Source of the DNA: Panorpa germanica
Taxonomy: Eukaryota; Arthropoda; Insecta; Mecoptera; Panorpidae
Reading direction: 5' to 3'
NCBI GenBank assembly: GCA_963678705.1
Contig: OY783211.1
Span: forward strand, 20,784,603 to 20,848,602
Length of the DNA stretch: 64,000 bases
The notes below the pieces were generated by a model. It saw only the letters and a list, made by a program, of their open reading frames with translations. It was not told where the DNA came from and ran no database searches. Shown here in pieces: positions 1-12,070 of this stretch; position 1 is the first letter of the stretch, and every line of letters starts with the position of its first letter. Both the position numbers and the translations under genes were made by a program.

Positions 1-354
1 TGTCATCAAGGTCCTTGTCAATATATATTATTATAAGTCAGGAAGTTGCGAAACGTGAGTTTTAGAGTAACTCATCAACTTACGCTATTAATTCATTGCA
101 TTGATTTACATCTGATTATGTATATACTATATTACAATCGTGTAAACACGTTTCTCGCCAGATTCATTTACGTTGTTCTTACCTTTTATTTACTTGTTAA
201 ATTTGTTTATTCTCCTCCTCAGTCTTCAGCTCCAACATACAAAATTATTACGTTGCATTTTACATATACTCACTGACCACTAATTTTTAATAAAGAATTT
301 CTTTAAATTGCGAGGTACAAGAATAAACTATTTGACTTGCGTCATCAAGAAAGT
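1..354. other. AT-rich sequence, no gene seen
   Basis: There is a short open frame at 46-276 on the plus strand, but it is rich in Ile, Leu and Tyr as expected by chance in AT-rich DNA and has no recognisable motif. I see nothing else before the satellite. Confidence 0.5.
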
Positions 355-925
355 ATATAGATTAGATACGTAACGTAACGTACCTAGATACATTTGTTAG
401 ATACGTTATGTAATGTATCTAGATACATTTGTTAGATATGTTATGTAATGTATCTAGATACATTTGTTAGATACGTTACGTAACGAATCTAGATACATTT
501 GTTAGATATGTTATGTAATGTATCTAGACACATTTGTTAGATACGTTACGTAACGTATCTAGATACATTTGTTAGATACGTTACGTAACGTATCTAGATA
601 CATTTGTTAGATACGTTACGTAATGTATCTAGATACATTTGTTAGATACGTTACGTAACGTATCTAGATACATTTGTAGATACGTAATGTATCTAGATAC
701 ATTTGTTAGATACGTTACGTAACGTATCTAGATACATTTGTTAGATACGTTACGTAACGTATCTAGATACATTTGTTAGATACGTTACGTAATGTATCTA
801 GATACATTTGTTAGATACGTAATGTATCTAGATACATTTGTTAGATACGCTACGTAACGTATCTAGATACATTTGTTAGATACGTTGCGTAACGTATCTG
901 GATACATTTGTTAGATACGTTACTT
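355..925. repeat. 35-bp palindromic satellite, about 16 copies
   Basis: The block is a head-to-tail repeat with a 35-bp period. A monomer is the 22-base palindrome AGATACGTTACGTAACGTATCT followed by AGATACATTTGTT. The join makes a second palindrome, GTATCTAGATAC. Copies differ mainly at CG positions (ACG/ATG) and two or three are shortened. It is followed at about 927-952 by a few ACCTT units and GTTGACG repeats. Confidence 0.93.
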
Positions 926-952
926 TTACCTTACCTTACCTTACCTTACCTT

Positions 953-2006
953 ACGTTGACGTTGACGTATAGCTAAAATTATAATTCGTTTTTTTAATTG
1001 CTATAGCAATTAACATTCTCCGTCAACATTTAGAAACATATGAAATAAAATAAAAACGCAAATATATTTTATAATATCAATTTCAATCGACCCATAAAAA
1101 ATTGGCTTTCGACATAGCTTGTTCAACAGAAAATGAATATTACCTGGTCTCGTTTTACAGTCAGATACATTTCATTTGTGAAACGAATACCTATTCAAGT
1201 AATATAAATCTTTTCTTGAACAAATCTGAACTGCAAACCGAGTGATGTATCGAATTAACGACGGACGTAATGGATTTAAATTAAATGAAATTATTAATTT
1301 ACTATTATTTAAGACAATCGTTAACTTATAAAAGATTTGCTTTTTAAATTAGTTTGCATTTAAACAAATAAAATGCATTTTTTTTTGGTGTTTAGTTTCG
1401 TTTTTTCTGTAAAAAGTAAAATGGCGGAATACGCTTATAGATTAAAGTAAAAGCTTATAAAAGTTTTGCATTATAAATTAATTGGAAATTAAAATAACTT
1501 TTCTTTACTTATATTTGTGTCAGTGCAATGTGTTTATATGTGACATTCGTTTATTAATTGCAGTCTCTCGCTGATGTCATTGGAGTATGCAGTCTACAGT
1601 TGTCGATCTGGTGTACCTTGAAATGGTCATACATCTTTAAAAAGGTTAGTGCATCATATATTGTATAACTTTGTTTGTTTTGTGTGTATTTATAAAACAA
1701 CAGGTCCGCATTCACTTCCACAGCATATCCACCCGAGGTTCTTTTAAATTGTCAGGTCCCGTAGTTTTTATAATTAAAAATTAACTTTAGTATAGTCAAA
1801 GTTACGATAGATCGGCGATGACGTATGCCTAGGAAATGCCTGGACTTAGATTTGATGAACGTATTTTTCTAATTATACAGCAAATTATATTTTATAACAG
1901 CATCATGTATGAGAGCTATTGTGAAATAATTTAAAAAAACTATATGTACGAATATGTTTAGAAATTATTTATATTGAAATTAACTATTTTTTACTAAATA
2001 AACTTA
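953..2006. other. Non-coding, AT-rich, no gene seen
   Basis: No convincing gene. A possible exon between a TTGCAG acceptor near 1562 and AAAAGGTTAG near 1648 is open but unrecognised. At 1790-1825 there is a solo end of the inverted-repeat element described at 7834-8055. Confidence 0.4.
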
Positions 2007-2771
2007 TTAAGGAGGTACAGGACGTTAACGTAAATGATGAAAACGTTGTGAAATTTGGAGGGTCGATACAAATAGTTAAAATACATGCTGTCTCAAAATT
2101 TTAGAGACCTAGGGTTCATAGTTTTCTTTTTATACATGATTAAAAAAAAAAGCCATTTTCCATACAAATCATAATTTTTAGCTCAATTTCACCACATAAT
2201 ATAACTTTTAACTATAAAAAAAATGGTGACACGGCTTTCAAAAACTAGGTGTATATAGAAGAATCTTTTCTGTAACTATTGGAAAAAGAAAATTATCAAA
2301 AGGATACCTATTTACGAAAATATTTAAATAAAACCAGTAAGAAACAGTAAATGTAGGTTATAAGCCGGCAACGCTGCAAATGACAATTTGAACGGGAAAT
2401 TGAAAATCTCAATAAATGTTATATAAAATGTAACAATTTATTGGTAAAAAAACCAAATCACGCATGTGTCAACACACGTAAATTTAACGCGTTGCCAAAT
2501 TTATTATTCCTTTTTCAAAATATTTAATTTGTATTTAAATTGAATTAATATAAATTTGATATTAATTACAGGTAATTTTTAATTTATTAAACTATTATAT
2601 GCATAAAAAATCATTTTAACTAGCACAAAGCAGTTTAATAGGGAATTGAAAAATTCATTTTCAAAGGTACAGTCCCAATATTTGCTCGTCCCTCATGTAC
2701 TTCGTATTTTGCATTTCGTATTACCGAGAGATAAACTTTTAGTATTGACGGTACGTCCTGTACCTCCTTAA
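2007..2771. mobile_element. Short TIR element flanked by TTAA
   Basis: The ends are inverted repeats: GGAGGTACAGGACGT at 2011 and its complement ending at 2767. Both are bounded directly by TTAA (2007-2010 and 2768-2771). The 757-bp body is AT-rich and has no transposase frame, so this is a non-autonomous element. Exact TTAA flanks are the target-site signature of the piggyBac superfamily; the TIR itself is not one I recognise. Superfamily placement is inference. Confidence 0.75.
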
Positions 2772-3446
2772 AGATTTAGTTGTCACGCAATTCTTATCCT
2801 TTAATTAATATTTATACATATTGAAATATTTGCAATGCAAATTTTTTTGCATTTTTGTAAATAACAAATAACTGAGTTAAAAGTTAATTTTTTATTTATG
2901 TTTTTTTATACAATTGTTTATAATGTAATATGCACAATTATTAATGATGGCACAATAGCTCAAAGCAATTATGTTTGACGTAAGACTGCTGTGTCTTCGT
3001 ATTTAGTTCCTTGTTAGATTGTTATCTCAATTAAATTGATTATACACTTATAATAATAAAACTTAGGAAGCAGCGGTGTAGTTCACATGTGTGAGGTGAC
3101 GGCACAGTGCTAGAACGGTGTAAAATAACAATTACTAATAAGTCCTCTTTAATGGGCTTGTGTCCTCATTTTTAAGTGGTCGATTTTTCAATTGTTGTTT
3201 GAAATTGATGTTAATAAATGTATATTGGCGTCATTTGCTAAAACTTGATCAGTTAGCTCAGAGTCATTTATCATTTGTTTATTTTTAAACTCTAAAAATT
3301 TATTTCTACTAGTCCCTACTCTCTCTCTTTCTTGTAGTAGATGTAGGCTTCTTTATGTGACTTCTTCTACGGTTTAGAAAATTACTATGAAAAAGTTTTT
3401 CATTTTAAAAATCAATTTACCTCATTAATATATGAAGCAATAATTT

Positions 3447-4080
3447 GCACCTAAAATGTAGAACACTGGAATTGGTTTAGAAAATTGCTATGAAGCACTT
3501 GTTGTAAAAATACTGGTTGTGAATAAAAGATGGCTCTGAAAATCACCACATTTTTCGCAGTTCATACTTAATTTATCTTAAAGCTACAACAAGGAATCAT
3601 AGATGGCCCCAAGATTCATATATAAAAAATTAATAATGGCGTATAGTTTTGACAGAAGATAGCAAATGTAGTGAAAACGTGCTTTAGTTTTTTGTGTTTA
3701 ATTGTTTAAGGTGTAATAAATATTGTTTAAGATGCATTAAGAGGTTACTATAAGATTGTTGCAGATAATTTATAAGTAGAATATTGACTTTTCGTGAATT
3801 GCAATTAATTTTTTTTCCATGTTTATGAATATGTTATTTCAAGGTGAATTGATATTGATTGATTGGGTGGGTAATCAACTTTATTAAATGTATATAAACA
3901 ATGTCAATAAAAGTCAATTATCTTAGTCATTATCTCGTTAGGTTGTGCTCCAAATAGTTTTATTAGTCAACGAATCATGAGACATATTTTCAATTTTCTT
4001 TTCTTTGTTCCAGGTTTCAAGGAAGATGCTTCGGGTGATTTGTTGGCTGAAGTTTTATCCATCACCATATTCATCACCTC
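3447..4080 (+). repeat. Module A, copy 1 (upstream of gene X fragment)
   Basis: The stretch is alignable by eye to 11327-12020, with the shared landmark block around 'aaaatactggttgtgaa' and 'gatggctctgaaaatcacc'. It ends in an exon-like piece after TTTGTTCCAG (4012) reading GFKEDASGDLLAEVLS. The same piece occurs upstream of the SdhA and RpL28 fragments. Here it is fused at about 4080 (shared bases CGATTACATGG) to exon 2 of gene X. The parent gene of the peptide is not recognised. Confidence 0.7.
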
Positions 4081-4575
4081 GATTACATGGGGCTCCCGGA
4101 AAATCCTGAAAATAAAGCGAAAGCGGAAAAATGGAAGCAAAAGATTTTTGGTGATGAACTGCCTGAGGTATGTTCAATTTTCTTAAAAATCTAACAAAAA
4201 ATTTGATTTGATGCCTTCCAACTAATTCAATTATATCTGGTGACATTCTTCGGTTATCCGATTATATTCAATAAACTGAATAAATTTTTAATTGTTATTA
4301 TCCAATAATATTGTTTATTTACTTACTTATTAAAAAACAGTTGAACATTTGAATTTTTCTGATGATGATTCTCATGATTCCTTTTTTTTCAGCTTTTCCT
4401 GAAGTATCCATTGTACAATTCCCATCCTGAAACTGTGTACTATCATTATCGGCGTGAAAAGAACATTCCTGGTGTTTCCGGAAAAACGATTGATCACCCA
4501 TGGAACAAGAATGCCACCTTCTCAACTCCAATAGACAAGCTTATGATGAACGATGACCCAAAGGGAATTCACTGA
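4080..4575 (+). pseudogene. Gene X fragment (exon 2 tail and exon 3), left arm
   Basis: Copy of the 3' part of the gene at 22339-23348. It holds the end of exon 2 (to 4167, donor GAG/gtatgt), the intron, and exon 3 (4393-4575) ending ...DDPKGIH and TGA. Exon 1 and most of exon 2 are missing, replaced by module A at a junction near 4080. It reads plus strand here and minus strand in the right arm. Without a start and N-terminus it is probably not functional unless spliced to module A. Confidence 0.85.
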
Positions 4576-7085
4576 ACTTTATTTCGGTGCTCTTGAGATA
4601 CAATTTAAGGGGCTCTAATTTTCAAAATTTCCTATTGTATTTGATTATGCTGTAAATTAAATTTGTATTATTTCTATATTCATCTTTCTTTTATTTATGT
4701 TTCTGGATTGCTTTTATGTCAGCTGCATGTCTGCGGCTTCTTACGTCGAAATTCTTTCATTCTAGCCTGATAGACATTTAACAAGCAATGGATTAAGATT
4801 GGAAGAAGGAAATAAGGAACAGGCAAATGTTTTAGCAATAGATATTTGTACTCTGTGAATAGCTTCGTGAATTTTAACAAAAGTGACATTTTCTGCATTT
4901 CTTGAGATGAACTATATTTATATAACAATTATTACATAAGGAGCTTTATGTAAAAAAAAAACAAATAATATTTTACATACTCCTATCATTTATGCAAATA
5001 AAACGGAAATTTGACATAAAGTATATATCCGATAATCTATTACAAACTATTTACTATTACAATATTACATTCTCATTCTGGACGACATTCTTTATGTTTC
5101 GTAATTACAACTGTGTAGCTTTTGCTTTATAATATACAATTTCTGAATTATATTTCATTTTCTATCTGTATTTGTTATATACAAAGTGCATTTCATTATA
5201 TTTTTAACATTATGTATGTATAATTTCACTAAAAACAGAATTTTAATTATAATTTCATATTCCCACCAACTTGCACCGCATTTTTATAACCGCATCTACA
5301 TTTATCGATGTATACATCCAGTAAACATGAAGTAACATACATGTAACATTTACAGAGTAGATATGTAAATGTTAAGTATATTTTACATTTGTGTTTTCAT
5401 TAAATAGACGCATGGAATTACTACTGGCATAATAGACTGGATGTATGTTTAGAACTCATGTCCAAATATGATATATCATTAATAATTGAATCCGCCTAGC
5501 TTTAGACACACAATAATCGAAAGAAAGCCAGAAACAATTATAATAAAAAGAAAACATATTTCTTTAAAATCCAAGACGTACTATACGTACTATAAGTCTG
5601 GTTTTAAATGATCAAAGTTTTATTTGAAAAGAATTTGTACTAGTTTTAAAAAAATCTGGAATGAATTGTTGAGAAAATAAAATCACGAAGTAGGGCAAAC
5701 GAAACAGCCGGGGACAATGCACAATACAAAACCAGCAGGGAGGTCCTTATTTGAATAAGTGTCGTCTACTGTTGTGTTGGATATACAATCATTTCCACGT
5801 ACATTTTCTATATTGTTGTTAACAATGTAATGTGTTAAACCTTCAAATGTTCCTTACAAAGAACTGTATAAATTCTCTAATTTATATAATTCTTTATTTT
5901 CAATGTATACTCTAAGAAATGGGAACATGAAATAGAATATCTAAGCGAGAAAATATTATTTTACATTTACATACTCGCGTTTGTTGATTCGTAATTTAGG
6001 AATGTGCGTTTCCTGATGACTGAAACAATTAGTGTTCAATTAATTATTCAGAATAATTTTTTACAGCAAAACTTTAAATATAATACATTCAATACCCTGA
6101 GAATCCAAAATGTATAACAAAATTACTATCAAGTACAACAATAATAAAATTTTGAGCCATCTTTTAATAAAAACAGTAATATATAAATGATTTAAATACT
6201 TGTAAAGTATAATTTTAATATAAACCTTCTTTTTAAGATTCTTTAGAATAGCATTAGAAAGATTAGAATCTAAAATATACTACTATTTTATACATTACTA
6301 CTACTAAAACATCTATTTAATTAAATATAATGTTATAAGGCTTTATAGTAAGTTTATTTTTTGATTTGAAAGGTAGAAACATCAATAGTTACCATCTCAA
6401 GAAATACTTCTTTATATCTGAACTGTGTTACACTCCACCAATCAAATCAAAATGAAACCATCAATTGTCATGAATATATAAAAACATCTATAGTATAAAT
6501 GTTATATAGATATAGGATAAATATATTAGTAGACACTCTATAGACAGATAGTTAAGAGTAAATATATCATTTTTAGCACTATGGTCCACTCCAACTTTTA
6601 TTTATTTGGATTTCAACACGAACATGTTAAATTTAAGTATATAAAATTATTTGCTTCATGTACTGAATTAAAATTATTTAATGTTCGAAATGGGAATGAT
6701 TCAAAAATATATTTTATTGGTATTTAGCTAAAAAATTATAAAGTCAATTAATTGTTAACGAGATTCATAAACATTTGATTCTTATGTAGAATTGTGAATT
6801 GTTATATCATATAAGTAATCTATTTTTAAAATGTTTTTATGGAATTGTTGATAAGTTTGATTTAAGATTATTATACCAATATAACAACTAGCAATTCTAT
6901 TATGGAACTAATTTTTATTATAACTAGAGACTACACTTTATGACCCAGTATAAAACTATCCATTTGTTCAACCACCTCATAACTTCTATTTACACATACC
7001 GAAATGCACAGTGTTTTTGGCATATACATATACACTCTGAATGTTAATTCACTATTGTTCAAGCACATTTAATATACTTTAGTAG
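4576..7085. other. Duplicated 3' flank of gene X, non-coding
   Basis: No gene visible. The part from 4576 to about 6140 is the downstream flank of gene X. It is nearly identical to 20738-22338 in the spacer (opposite strand) and to 41690-43260. The rest, to 7085, is AT-rich and occurs only in the two arms. Small open frames here (for example 4719-4928, minus) recur in all three copies but show no coding signature. Confidence 0.6.
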
Positions 7086-7838
7086 TTTTATCTCTTTAAT
7101 TATCCTAGTTCTTTAAATGATAGTTATATAAATATTGCAACAAATATATTTTAAGAACCATCAAGTCATCACTATATTTGTAAAAGATGTTGTTAAAAAA
7201 ATCTTTGTGAAATATGAGCCCCCTTCAACGAGGAGACTCCAAGCCAAACAAGACTTTTACATATTATTAAAGTTTTATCTCTTTAATTATCCTAGTTCTT
7301 TAAATGATAGTTATATAAATATTGCAACAAATATATTTTAAGAACCATCAAGTCATCACTATATTTGTAAAAGATGTTGTTAAAAAAATCTTTGTGAAAT
7401 ATGAGCCCCCTTCAACGAGGAGACTCCAAGCCAAACAAGACTTTTACATATTATTAAAGTTTTATCTCTTTAATTATCCTAGTTCTTTAAATGATAGTTA
7501 TATAAATATTGCAACAAATATATTTTAAGAACCATCAAGTCATCACTACATTTGTATAAGATGTTGTTAAAAAAATAAGCCCCCTTTCACGAGAAGACTC
7601 CAAGCCAAACAAGACTTTTACATATTATTAAAGACTATAGCAAATTTACAATGTTCAATTATCCAAGTTCTTTAAATGACTATTTTAATTGCTTATATCT
7701 TCAAAAACATTGCAAAAAATCTAATTTAAAAACCATCAAGTCATCACTACATTTGTAGAAGATGTTGTTAAAAAAAATGAGCCCCCTTTCACGAGAAGAC
7801 TCCAAGCCAAACAAGACTTTTTCACATTATTAAAGTAT
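7086..7838 (+). repeat. 187-bp tandem repeat, about four copies (left arm)
   Basis: Two essentially identical 187-bp units (7086-7272 and 7273-7459) are followed by two diverged units that have lost the 'tctttgtgaaatat' stretch. Each unit contains 'gaggagactccaagcc' and 'accatcaagtcatcacta'. The repeated 68-residue open frames in it simply reflect the tandem duplication and are not proposed as genes. Confidence 0.9.
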
Positions 7839-8055
7839 AGTTCAAATTACGAGAGTTCGGCGTCGACTCATAGTTAAAACAAGTTGTGGGGTATAAACTG
7901 CCGATATAACTAAAAAGCATCGTCTCATTTATTTTTCTATAATGTATATAGAAACGAATAAGATAAAATTCATTGTCGTATTATAGTTTTATACCGCTCT
8001 TAACACCTCTTTTAAGTATAAGTCGCCGCCGAACTATCGTGACTTGGACTATACT
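7834..8055. mobile_element. Inverted-repeat (MITE-like) element, left arm
   Basis: About 222 bp with long imperfect terminal inverted repeats. The left end runs AGTATAGTTCAAATTACGAG and continues AGTTCGGCGTCGACTCA. The right end is its complement through 'ccgccgaactatcgtgacttggactatact'. Roughly 60 bp at each end can pair. A second copy lies at 18003-18178 and a solo end at 1790-1825, so it is a dispersed family. No coding capacity; superfamily unknown. Confidence 0.8.
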
Positions 8056-8484
8056 ATAGCAAATTTATACTGAAATAATGCAAGAGTTGCAATGCATTAC
8101 AATTTGCTCCAGAGTCAGATTACTAAAACGATGTTGCTACAGACTGGGGGGCCCTGATGGAAATGATGTATTTAAATTTGCATAAAGAAAGTGAAATATT
8201 TAATAAATACAAATTATTTATGCCCACAACCACAACAAAGTGAAAGTTATATTTTACTAAACAAACTTTTAAAATTAGCAAAGAATAACTCTTTCATACA
8301 ACAGATAAATGTTTGTAGTTCAAAACAAATTTTTAATTTAAAAAAATTTATTATATTTAAGTCCTCTAAATTAATTAAGCATATAAATGTGAAGTATATT
8401 CCTTATAAAGATGTTTTAGTAAAATATAAAAGCATATATTTAGAATAAGAACTTTATTTATAAATTAATACAGAAGATTCTTAT

Positions 8485-9032
8485 TCAGTTTTCTTTGCTG
8501 GGCGCTTCTTGGTTGCGGAGAGCAGCCTTAAAACAAAGTTAAATATTAATAACAAATAAAAAAATACAAAACAAGAGATATTTTGTCTCTTCACTATGCA
8601 ATCAGGTTCAAATAGTGGGTGATGAATAAGAGTCTTCATTGTTGGCTCCAGAAATATATAAAGCATCATTTTGTTAACATTATATTAACGAACAAGAATA
8701 AAATGCTTATTTATTTACCTTTGTAAGATCCCTGCGGTATTTGCCCTCTTTTAAAGTCTTTCTCAAATTGTAGAGAGATCGTCGTGGTCCAGATTTGAAG
8801 GTGGTGGTCATTGTTGCTTTTGCTGGACGATTCTGAAACATTAATTTGTTTATTAGCACAAAATTCTTAAGTTAAAAATAGATCAATAGAAACTTTTAAC
8901 ACGTACATGACGCTTTAGCCTCTTGGTGATGACTGTGAACCCTTTCTTGTCAGCAGCAACAACACCGACGGTTTTTCGGTGGATAATTCCATTGTAACGG
9001 TAGGAGTTCAAGTTCGTGAGGTTACTAGCTTC
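8485..9032 (-). pseudogene. RpL28: RpL28 fragment, left arm
   Basis: Mirror of 38804-39351. Three exon pieces of large-subunit ribosomal protein L28 lie on the minus strand (about 8907-9032, 8719-8832, 8485-8526). The start-bearing exon is absent and there is an in-frame stop immediately upstream of the first recognisable codon. See the right-arm entry for the protein detail. Confidence 0.85.
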
Positions 9033-9135
9033 CTAAGGGAGCCATTACTGTGCAATGTGTCATTATAGAGTGAAATCGTTTATTCATCTTAAAAAATGCA
9101 TTTGAAAGCAGAAATAAATTATTGGACGAGTAAAA

Positions 9136-9295
9136 TCGGCAATAAAAACAATAAGATAAAAAATGTGTCACTCACCAGTTGAAGTTCTACTGCATCAGCC
9201 AACAAATCACCAAAAGCAGCTTCCTTGACACCTGCAACAAAGAAAGAAAACATTGAAAATACGTCTTGTAATTCCTTGACTATTTAACTTAATTA
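9136..9295 (-). repeat. Module A exon variant upstream of RpL28 (left arm)
   Basis: Mirror of 38541-38700. A splice acceptor TTTGTTGCAG is followed by GVKEAAFGDLLADAVELQL and a gtgagtgac donor. It parallels the GFKEDASGDLLAEVLS piece at 4012 and the GFKEDASGDLLSAVLS piece at 11955. It sits upstream of the RpL28 fragment in RpL28's own orientation. Confidence 0.7.
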
Positions 9296-10700
9296 AATTA
9301 TTTTTTACTATGTTATATGTGTTATATGTGATATATGTTAAATGAAATTCTATGAAATGTGATATGAGTATTTAGTATTTAGAAAGAGAAAATTGTTTTT
9401 GTTATTATTAAATTATTTTTTACTATGTTATATGTGTTATATGTGATATATGTTAAATGTTAAATGAAATTCTATGAAATGTGATATTAATGTTATTAAA
9501 TATTATTACTATATAAAAATATATTCTATTAAATGTTCTATGAAACGTTGTTGCTAGCTGCAGTGCCTTACATGTTAATTCACATACATACACCAAAATA
9601 TCATATTTTCTTATATTTAAAACTGTCTTCCTTCATAAAATATACAGCCATATAATACAGTATATAATTATATTATACATTTTTATCGAACTAGTGTAAA
9701 CCCTACATCTATATAATTACTAAATTAAAAACATGTTGAATTAAGTATTTAAAAGAGCCGCGCTTTTTTGAATATTTGAAATCATATATTTTAAACATTT
9801 TCTAAATTAATTTTATCATATATTTAAACCTTTTGTTAATTTCTTTTAACATATTCTCAAACCCATCACATATATTTATAATTGGTTGAAATCTTGGGAA
9901 GTAAGTATTACACTTGCCGATAGTAATGAAATTACGCGTAAAATAATGTCAAATGTCACATTTTTTGGTCAATTTTAACCCTCAATATCTCATATTTATT
10001 AATTAAAAGTGGTAAAATAATTATTACGTAGTGAATGTGACATGTTTTGAGAATACAATAAGCATAATAAAACATATAAAAATGCAGTAGTTTTTTTTAA
10101 AAGTGAAAAACAAAAGTGTATAGGCGCATCCAATAATTACCAAATCTAGATGTTTACATATTCATAAAATACATTTTCATGCTGTAAAGATTGAATCTTT
10201 TATTTATTTCTAAATATTTCAATTAATCATTTGGTGAAATGTCTTGCTGGATTCGGTTAATCTGAATTGGGTATTTAGCAAAAATCTGTGCAGCTAAATA
10301 ATAATATTTTTAGTTAACCTGAGTGACATTTAAAATTTTCACCACTACAGAAATCGATAGTTTTTTGGTTTGTGTCTTAGATTCGTTAGCACCATTTTTA
10401 TTGAGTTTTAAATTTGACAGATGTATAGCAGAGATAATTAGATATAATAATCATAGCGTTTATGTGTTGTTTCTTTTAAATATTATAAGTTAATTAAATA
10501 TCATGTTAAAAATAATATTTTACTGCTACAAGCATAGTGAAAGGCAATTTACTTAAATGGAATACAAAAAGGTACAATTTTTTTAAGTTTTGTTGAAGAA
10601 AAAGTAAACATAGCCTCAAACTGTCAAAGTAAATTCTCAGAACATTAGGAGGTTATACTATAATTTTTTATACCGAATACTATTTATTAATAAAACTGCA
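9296..10700. other. AT-rich non-coding stretch with a short direct repeat
   Basis: No gene seen. A segment containing 'ttatatgtgttatatgtgat' and 'aaattctatgaaatgtgatat' occurs at about 9296-9371 and again at 9407-9487. The rest is AT-rich and featureless. The mirror is 37136-38540. Confidence 0.5.
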
Positions 10701-10709
10701 TTGTTATTT

Positions 10710-11010
10710 ACAGATTATTGCATTTGCTTAAAGATACTAGGATGTACCAATCTTTGAAAGTGATCAGCTGCAAAAAAAACTTCAGTGGCTTATCGATACT
10801 ATAGGAGTCCTGATGTCTTATTACAAGATCCTAGGTAACTATTTTGTCAATTTCATTTAAAGTTTCGTTTATATTGTTGTGATTTAAGATTTAGTGGAAT
10901 AGTAATAAAAATTGATCGTTTTCTATTGTTTCTAGTGATTGACAAGGCGAACCGGGAGTGCAGTAAGAAGTGATGCTGGAGAAATGATCTCGTAACGACA
11001 ATAGGACGTA
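10710..11010 (+). repeat. Module B, copy 1 (two exon-like pieces)
   Basis: One piece is 10714-10842, starting 'ttgcatttgcttaaagatactaggatg' with a donor at ctaggtaact. The second is 10936-11007 after TGTTTCTAG with donor gtaagtc, containing 'tctcgtaacgacaatagga'. Both have counterparts on the minus strand at about 31.0-31.25 and 31.6-31.9 kb. The frames are interrupted here, so this is a decayed or non-coding repeat. The mirror is 36826-37126. Confidence 0.5.
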
Positions 11011-11326
11011 AGTCAGACATATTTTTAAATGTAATGATTCATGAAATAAGAACTAAACATCGATTTCTTTTTTGAAGTTCAGAGGCTGTATTAATCAATA
11101 AATAATTTAATCGATACCTTACACTGTTACGATTGTATTTTGATTGAAATTTGTTTAGTTCTTATTTTATGAAAGGTATTATAGTTTTCATTTTCACCAC
11201 GCTTTCGTTATTCTTAAAGTTTTGATCTTAGAGCACAGATATTTTCATAGTTTAGTGCAAATTAATCCTTGCTCTCTAAATGTTATCGTATTTTGTAGTG
11301 AAATTAAAGTATATCATATCATTCTA

Positions 11327-12070
11327 AAAATCAATTTATCTCATTAAAACATGATAGCAATAATTAGCACCTAAAATGTAGAAATCTTGAACTGGTTTAG
11401 AAAATTGCTATGAAGCACTTGTTGTAAAAATACTGGTTGTGAACAAAAGATGGCTCTGAAAATCACCACATTTTTCGCAATCGATAATTAATTTATCTTA
11501 AAGCTACAACAAGGAATCATAGATGGCCCCGTAATTCATTTACAAAAAATTAATATTGGCATATAGTTATGACATAAGCTAGCAAATAAACATGGTTTAG
11601 TTTTCTGTGTTTAATTGTTTAATTGTTTAAGGTGTAATAAATATTGTTTAAAATGCATTAAGAGGTTCGTATAAGATTGTTCTAGATAATTTATAAGTAG
11701 AATATCAAGTTTTCGTGAATTGGAATTATATTTCTTTGCATGTTCATTAATATATTATTTCAAGGTTAATTGTTAATGTTCACGTTTATTTTAATGAATA
11801 GCATATCTGTCAGTTGCTATAGGAAATATAAATGTATGTAAACATTTAATAAGTCAATTTTCTTAGTCATTATCTAATTAGGTTGTGCTCCCAATAGTTT
11901 TGAAAAGTCTAGTAATTATGAGACATATTTTCAATTTTCTTTTCTTTGTTCCAGGTTTCAAGGAAGATGCTTCGGGTGATTTGTTGTCTGCAGTTTTATC
12001 ACAATTTATCACCAGGTGAGTGACAAGTTATTTTATTCATTTCATCGTTCATTTTACTCGCCAATAATTT
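11327..12070 (+). repeat. Module A, copy 2 (upstream of SdhA fragment)
   Basis: Direct-orientation duplicate of 3447-4064. It ends in the exon-like piece after TTTGTTCCAG reading GFKEDASGDLLSAVLSQFITR, then a gtgagtgac donor. The next recognisable coding sequence downstream is the SdhA fragment at 13139. The mirror is 35766-36509. Confidence 0.7.

Noticed and set aside
927..952. ACCTT repeats as a telomere
   Set aside because: Only about four units, internal, and not the insect TTAGG motif.
4055..4928. Small frames recurring in three places (for example 4319-4531, minus)
   Set aside because: They lie antisense to gene X exons or in its 3' flank, and their conservation follows from the DNA duplication.
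7135..7528. Two identical 68-residue frames (and their mirror copies)
   Set aside because: They are generated by the 187-bp tandem duplication and break in the diverged units.
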